Assembly: GCF_030814995.1 (NCBI RefSeq)
Contig: NZ_JAUSVX010000003.1
Span: forward strand, 372,001-436,000
From: Labrys wisconsinensis
GTDB lineage: Bacteria > Pseudomonadota > Alphaproteobacteria > Rhizobiales > Labraceae
DNA: 64,000 bases
Direction of reading: 5' to 3'
Below, piece after piece: positions 59,857 to 64,000 of the stretch (the stretch's first letter is position 1; the number at the start of each line of letters is the position of its first letter). Made by a program: the position numbers and the translations under genes. The notes under the pieces are model-generated. The model saw only the letters and a program-made list of their open reading frames with translations. It was not told the origin of the DNA and did not search any database.

Positions 59857-62800
59857 ATGACAATGCGGATCGAACGGCACTACACCCAGCACGGCCAGTC
59901 ACCCTATGCACCGATCGCCTTCCGGTCGGCGACCAGCGAGATTCGCAATCCCGACGGCTCGGTGGTGTTCCGCCTCGACGGCATCGCCGTGCCGGAGGCC
60001 TGGAGCCAGGTGGCGACCGACGTGCTCGCCCAGAAATATTTCCGCAAGGCCGGCGTGCCCGCGCGCCTGAAAAGAATAGAGGAGAATTCCGTCCCCTCCT
60101 GGCTCTGGCGCTCGGTGCCCGACCAGAAGGCGCTCGCCAAGCTGCCGGAGAAGGAGCGCACCATCGGCGAGACGGATTCGCGCCAAGTGTTCGACCGTCT
60201 CGCCGGCACCTGGACCTATTGGGGCTGGAAGGGCGGCTATTTCGACACCGAGGCGGACGCCCAGGCCTTCTTCGACGAGCACCGCTACATGCTCGCCATG
60301 CAGATGGTGGCGCCCAACTCGCCGCAATGGTTCAACACCGGCCTGCACTGGGCCTACGGCATCGACGGGCCGGGCCAGGGCCATTTCTATGTCGACTTCA
60401 AGACCGGCGAGCTGACGCTCTCGGGCTCGGCCTACGAGCATCCCCAGCCGCATGCCTGCTTCATCCAGTCGGTGGCCGACGACCTCGTCAACGAGGGCGG
60501 CATCATGGACCTGTGGGTGCGCGAGGCGCGCCTGTTCAAGTACGGCTCGGGCACCGGCTCCAACTTCTCCGCCCTGCGCGGCGAGGGCGAGCGGCTCTCG
60601 GGCGGCGGGCGCTCCTCGGGCCTGATGTCGTTCCTGAAGATCGGCGACCGTGCCGCCGGGGCGATCAAGTCCGGCGGCACCACGCGGCGCGCCGCCAAGA
60701 TGGTGGTGGTCGATGCCGACCATCCCGATATCGAGACCTATATCGACTGGAAGGTGCGCGAGGAGCAGAAGGTCGCCGCCCTCGTCACCGGCTCCAGGAT
60801 CGTGCAGAAGCACCTCAAGGCGGTCATGCGTGCCTGCGTCAATTGCGAGGGCCCGGGCGAGGACTGCTTCGACCCCGAGCGCAACCCGGCCTTGAAGCGC
60901 GAGATCAAGGCCGCCCGCCGCGCCCTGGTGTCGGACAACTACATCAAGCGCGTCATCCAGTTCGCCAAGCAGGGCTACCAGGACATCCAGTTCGACACCT
61001 ATGACACGGACTGGGATTCGGAGGCCTATCTCACCGTCTCCGGCCAGAACTCGAACAACTCGGTGCGCGTCGACGATGCCTTCCTCAACGCGGTGGAGGC
61101 CGACGGCGACTGGGAGCTGAAGGCCCGCATCACCGGCAAGACGGTGAAGACGCTGAAGGCCAAGGACCTGTGGGAGAAGATCGGCCACGCCGCCTGGGCC
61201 TCGGCCGACCCCGGCATCCAGTTCCACACCACCATCAACGACTGGCACACCTGCCCGGTCTCGGGGCCGATCCGCGCCTCGAACCCGTGCTCGGAATACA
61301 TGTTCCTGGACGACACGGCCTGCAACCTGGCCTCGCTGAACCTGCTCGCCTTCCACAAGGCGGACCGGACCTTCGACATCGCCTCCTACGAGCATGCGGT
61401 CAAGCTGTGGACCGTGGTGCTGGAAATCTCGGTGGCGATGGCGCAGTTCCCCTCCAAGGCGATCGCCGAGCTCTCCTACCGCTACCGGACCCTCGGCCTG
61501 GGCTATGCCAATATCGGCGGCCTCCTGATGACCTCCGGCATCCCCTATGACAGCGATGCCGGCAGGGCCCTGGCCGGCGCGCTGAGCGCGATCATGACCG
61601 GCGTCGCCTATGCCACCTCGGCCGAGATGGCCAGGCAGCTCGGCCCCTTCCCGGGCTACGAGCCGAACCGCGAGTCGATGCTGCGCGTCATCCGCAACCA
61701 TCGCCGCGCCGCCCATGGCGAGACCGCCGGCTACGAAGCGCTCGCCACCAACCCGGTGGCGCTCGACCATGCCAGCCTCGCGGCTATGGGCGAGGACGGC
61801 GCGCGCCTCGCCGACCATGCGCGGCTGGCCTGGGACAACGCCCTGGCGCTGGGCGAGGCCCATGGCTATCGCAACGCCCAGGCGACTGTCATCGCGCCCA
61901 CCGGCACGATCGGCCTGGTGATGGACTGCGACACGACCGGCATCGAGCCCGACTTCGCCCTGGTGAAGTTCAAGAAGCTCGCGGGCGGGGGCTATTTCAA
62001 GATCATCAACCGCGCCGTGCCCGAGGCGCTGCGCACGCTCGGCTATCGCGAGCACGAGATCGCCGAGATGGAGGCCTATGCGGTCGGCCATGCCTCGCTG
62101 CGCCAGGCGCCCGTCATCAACCACACCTCGCTCAAGGCGCGCGGCTTCACCGACGAGAAGCTCGAGGCCCTGGAGAAGGCGCTGGCCGCGGCCTTCGACA
62201 TCAAGTTCGTGTTCAACAAGTGGACGCTGGGCGAGGACTTCCTCACCGGCACGCTGAAGGTGCCGGCCGAGAAGCTGAACGACCCGAGCTTCGATCTGCT
62301 CGTGCATCTCGGCTTCTCCAAGTCGGACATCGAGAAGGCGAACGTGCATGTCTGCGGCGCCATGACGCTGGAAGGCGCGCCCTTCCTCAAGGCCGAGCAC
62401 TATCCGGTGTTCGACTGCGCCAATCCCTGCGGCCGGCTCGGCAAGCGCTACCTCTCGGTGGAGAGCCATATCCGCATGATGGCGGCGGCGCAGCCCTTCA
62501 TATCAGGCGCCATCTCCAAGACCATCAACATGCCGAACGAGGCGACGGTCGAGGACTGCAAGGCCTCCTACCTCCTGTCCTGGCGCCTGGCGCTGAAGGC
62601 CAACGCGCTCTATCGCGACGGCTCGAAGCTGTCGCAGCCGCTCAACTCGCAGCTGATCGCCGACGAGGACGCCGAGGAGGCCGTGGACGACCTCCTGGAG
62701 CGTCCCCTGCCCGCCCGCGCCGCGCAGGTGGCCGAGCGCATCGTCGAACGCATCATCGAGCGGGTGGAAGTCTCGCGCGAGCGGGCCAAGCTCCCCGACC

Positions 62801-63600
62801 GCCGCAAGGGCTATACCCAGAAGGCGATCGTCGGCGGCCACAAGGTGTATCTGCGAACCGGCGAGTACGACGACGGCAGCCTGGGCGAGATCTTCATCGA
62901 CATGCACAAGGAGGGCGCGGCCTTCCGGGCGATGATGAACAATTTCGCCATCGCCATCTCGCTCGGCCTGCAATATGGCGTGCCGCTGGAGGAATATGTC
63001 GAGGCCTTCACCTTCACCCGCTTCGAGCCGGCGGGCTTCGTGCAGGGCAACGACTCGATCAAGAACGCGACCTCGATCCTCGACTACATCTTCCGCGAGC
63101 TCGCCATCTCCTATCTCGGCCGCTACGACCTGGCGCATGTCGTGCCGGAGGACGGCGACCGCACGGGCCTGGGCGAGCCGGAGAAGAAGGCTGCGGCGAT
63201 GGCCGTGCCGGTGTCGAAGGGCCTGGTGCGCTCCAAGACCGAGCGCTTCATGGTGATGCCGGGCGGGGTGACCTCGACGACCCTGGCGCCGGTGGCGCCC
63301 GAGGCCAAGAGCGCCATCACCGCCCTTACCTCGGCGGTGACGACCGCCCGCGGCAGCGTGGTGGCCGGACCGGGCGCAGCGGTGGGCGCCACTCTCGGCG
63401 CCACGGCGCTGAAGGCCGAGCCCGCGATCGACGCCCTGCCCTGGCAGGCCCCGGCCAAGCCCGCTTCCGAGCGGCGCAAGGAAGCCAAGCTCAGGGGGTA
63501 TGAGGGCGAAGCCTGCCCGGAATGCGCCAATTTCACGATGGTGCGCAACGGGACGTGTTTGAAGTGCGACACGTGTGGCAGCACGACGGGGTGCAGCTGA
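59857..63600 (+). CDS. nrdJ: Vitamin B12-dependent (class II) ribonucleoside-diphosphate reductase
   Basis: A 1247-residue enzyme that makes deoxyribonucleotides with adenosylcobalamin, without oxygen-dependent radical subunits. The core has [25 protein letters not shown] with redox Cys201, [19 protein letters not shown], and [18 protein letters not shown] with active-site Cys478. An N-terminal region of about 90 residues and a C-terminal tail with Ala/Val-rich linker and [19 protein letters not shown] (Cys shuttle/zinc-like cluster) are as in the long alphaproteobacterial form. ATGs at 59857 and 59863 are both in frame, with CAGGGCG upstream. It has a promoter with NrdR-box-like sites and stands alone. 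Confidence 0.98.
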   Translation: MTMRIERHYTQHGQSPYAPIAFRSATSEIRNPDGSVVFRLDGIAVPEAWSQVATDVLAQKYFRKAGVPARLKRIEENSVPSWLWRSVPDQKALAKLPEKERTIGETDSRQVFDRLAGTWTYWGWKGGYFDTEADAQAFFDEHRYMLAMQMVAPNSPQWFNTGLHWAYGIDGPGQGHFYVDFKTGELTLSGSAYEHPQPHACFIQSVADDLVNEGGIMDLWVREARLFKYGSGTGSNFSALRGEGERLSGGGRSSGLMSFLKIGDRAAGAIKSGGTTRRAAKMVVVDADHPDIETYIDWKVREEQKVAALVTGSRIVQKHLKAVMRACVNCEGPGEDCFDPERNPALKREIKAARRALVSDNYIKRVIQFAKQGYQDIQFDTYDTDWDSEAYLTVSGQNSNNSVRVDDAFLNAVEADGDWELKARITGKTVKTLKAKDLWEKIGHAAWASADPGIQFHTTINDWHTCPVSGPIRASNPCSEYMFLDDTACNLASLNLLAFHKADRTFDIASYEHAVKLWTVVLEISVAMAQFPSKAIAELSYRYRTLGLGYANIGGLLMTSGIPYDSDAGRALAGALSAIMTGVAYATSAEMARQLGPFPGYEPNRESMLRVIRNHRRAAHGETAGYEALATNPVALDHASLAAMGEDGARLADHARLAWDNALALGEAHGYRNAQATVIAPTGTIGLVMDCDTTGIEPDFALVKFKKLAGGGYFKIINRAVPEALRTLGYREHEIAEMEAYAVGHASLRQAPVINHTSLKARGFTDEKLEALEKALAAAFDIKFVFNKWTLGEDFLTGTLKVPAEKLNDPSFDLLVHLGFSKSDIEKANVHVCGAMTLEGAPFLKAEHYPVFDCANPCGRLGKRYLSVESHIRMMAAAQPFISGAISKTINMPNEATVEDCKASYLLSWRLALKANALYRDGSKLSQPLNSQLIADEDAEEAVDDLLERPLPARAAQVAERIVERIIERVEVSRERAKLPDRRKGYTQKAIVGGHKVYLRTGEYDDGSLGEIFIDMHKEGAAFRAMMNNFAIAISLGLQYGVPLEEYVEAFTFTRFEPAGFVQGNDSIKNATSILDYIFRELAISYLGRYDLAHVVPEDGDRTGLGEPEKKAAAMAVPVSKGLVRSKTERFMVMPGGVTSTTLAPVAPEAKSAITALTSAVTTARGSVVAGPGAAVGATLGATALKAEPAIDALPWQAPAKPASERRKEAKLRGYEGEACPECANFTMVRNGTCLKCDTCGSTTGCS

Positions 63601-63650
63601 GGCGGGGCTGGAGATTCGCGGCTGACGGATCGGCCCTCGGAAATATCAAA

Positions 63651-63676
63651 GCCACCGCCGGAAGGCGGTGGCCTTT
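63651..63676 (+). terminator. Terminator-like hairpin after nrdJ
   Basis: GCCACCGCC (63651-63659), GGAA tetraloop, GGCGGTGGC (63664-63672), then CTTT. It is a perfect 9-bp stem 50 bp after the nrdJ stop with a short T-tract. Confidence 0.65.
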
Positions 63677-63802
63677 CGTGAATGAGCTGGTGGAGCACCG
63701 ATCAATTTGAAAGGATCGCCGCGACGGGCAGGCCGTCTCAGCACACTGATCGAATACCTCCGGGCGAACGCCCACGCCGCCCGGAGGTCGACATAGCAAA
63801 GG

Positions 63803-64000
63803 CTAGACCGCCTCTGCGTCGTCTGCACGATCCCATTCGCTCGCCAGATCACTTTCGGCTTCAGCGCTGGATTCGTCCTCGCCTTCGTCACGGCGGCGAG
63901 TGCTTACCCCCTTGGTCCGCTGATGAATCTTACTCCAGAAGACAAGTTCGTCGTCGATTGAGCCGATCAGTTCGCGCCACGTGGCACAGGCGCGGTGATC
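63803..64000 (-). CDS. C-terminal part of an unidentified protein (5' end beyond window)
   Basis: The frame is open from the window edge to a TAG at 63803-63805, giving 65 residues: a WRELIGSIDDELVFWSKIHQ segment followed by a strongly acidic tail (RRRDEGEDESSAEAESDLAS, then EWDRADDAEAV). The lower G+C and sensible amino-acid make-up favour a real gene end. No family recognised from this fragment. Confidence 0.45.
   Translation of the reverse strand, partial: DHRACATWRELIGSIDDELVFWSKIHQRTKGVSTRRRDEGEDESSAEAESDLASEWDRADDAEAV

Noticed and set aside
59899-62469. 856-codon - strand frame opposite nrdJ
   Set aside because: Antisense shadow of nrdJ, a certain gene.

Overview
The window is dense, high-G+C DNA (about two thirds G+C by eye) with codon use heavily biased to G/C in third position. 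It looks like a chromosome of an alphaproteobacterium of the order Hyphomicrobiales (Rhizobiales). Supports are the dsbA-accB-accC-aat order, a DUF2155 gene beside an NDUFA12-type complex I protein, a B12-dependent class II ribonucleotide reductase, an alphaproteobacterial ubiquinol-cytochrome c chaperone next to a BamE-type lipoprotein, many periplasmic-binding-protein transporters, and intergenic palindromes of the rhizobial type. The genus cannot be fixed from sequence reading alone.

Layout. 1-2.5 kb: a LysR regulator (cut by the window edge) facing an NADPH:quinone oxidoreductase-like MDR gene, then a remnant of a second dehydrogenase. 2.5-4.3 kb: an ECF42-type sigma factor with its DGPF/YCII partner. 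4.4-15.6 kb: a phosphonate (C-P lyase) region. The core phnGHIJ runs leftward. Divergent from it is a rightward set: solute-binding protein, phnM, calcineurin-like phosphodiesterase and endonuclease/exonuclease/phosphatase-type hydrolase. Facing these is a leftward set: MetE-core methyltransferase, a second UgpB-type binding protein and a PhnF-like GntR regulator. phnK, phnL, phnN, phnP and every permease or ATPase gene are absent here. A tRNA-Pro(GGG) and a secreted SGNH/SASA-type esterase follow.

18-25 kb: a polyol locus with an AraC regulator, XylF-like binding protein, single-domain ABC ATPase, permease and a protein very like Klebsiella ribitol dehydrogenase; then a LysR/quinone-reductase divergent pair. 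25.6-34.2 kb: a GntR(FCD) regulator facing an eight-gene-long style sugar or sugar-acid operon (binding protein, permease, double ATPase, permease, RraA-like aldolase, Gfo/Idh/MocA dehydrogenase, D-2-hydroxyacid dehydrogenase). 34.2-36.5 kb: a patchy accessory stretch with a deacetylase-like gene, a small secreted protein, a decayed second copy of the hydroxyacid dehydrogenase 3' end and a lone hypothetical gene.

36.5-39.7 kb: an ScfR/RamB-type regulator divergent from isocitrate lyase (glyoxylate shunt). 40-44.8 kb: two alpha/beta hydrolases and a large winged-helix/NTPase regulator. 45-47.8 kb: a GtrC/GtrB/GtrA-like lipid-linked glycosylation set. 48-49.3 kb: a solitary AAA ATPase. 49.4-58 kb: housekeeping genes (BamE-like, Cbp3-like, YceD, DsbA-like, AccB, AccC, Aat, acyltransferase, DUF2155, NDUFA12). 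58.3-63.6 kb: a nucleoside hydrolase and nrdJ, which has a readable sigma-70 promoter overlapped by tandem NrdR-box-like sites and a hairpin-rich leader. The window ends in the 3' part of an unidentified leftward gene.

I found no CRISPR array, rRNA, prophage or intact insertion sequence. The most interesting feature is the rearranged C-P lyase region, whose accessory genes suggest a route for phosphonate esters or phosphodiesters rather than the standard phnCDE-type uptake.
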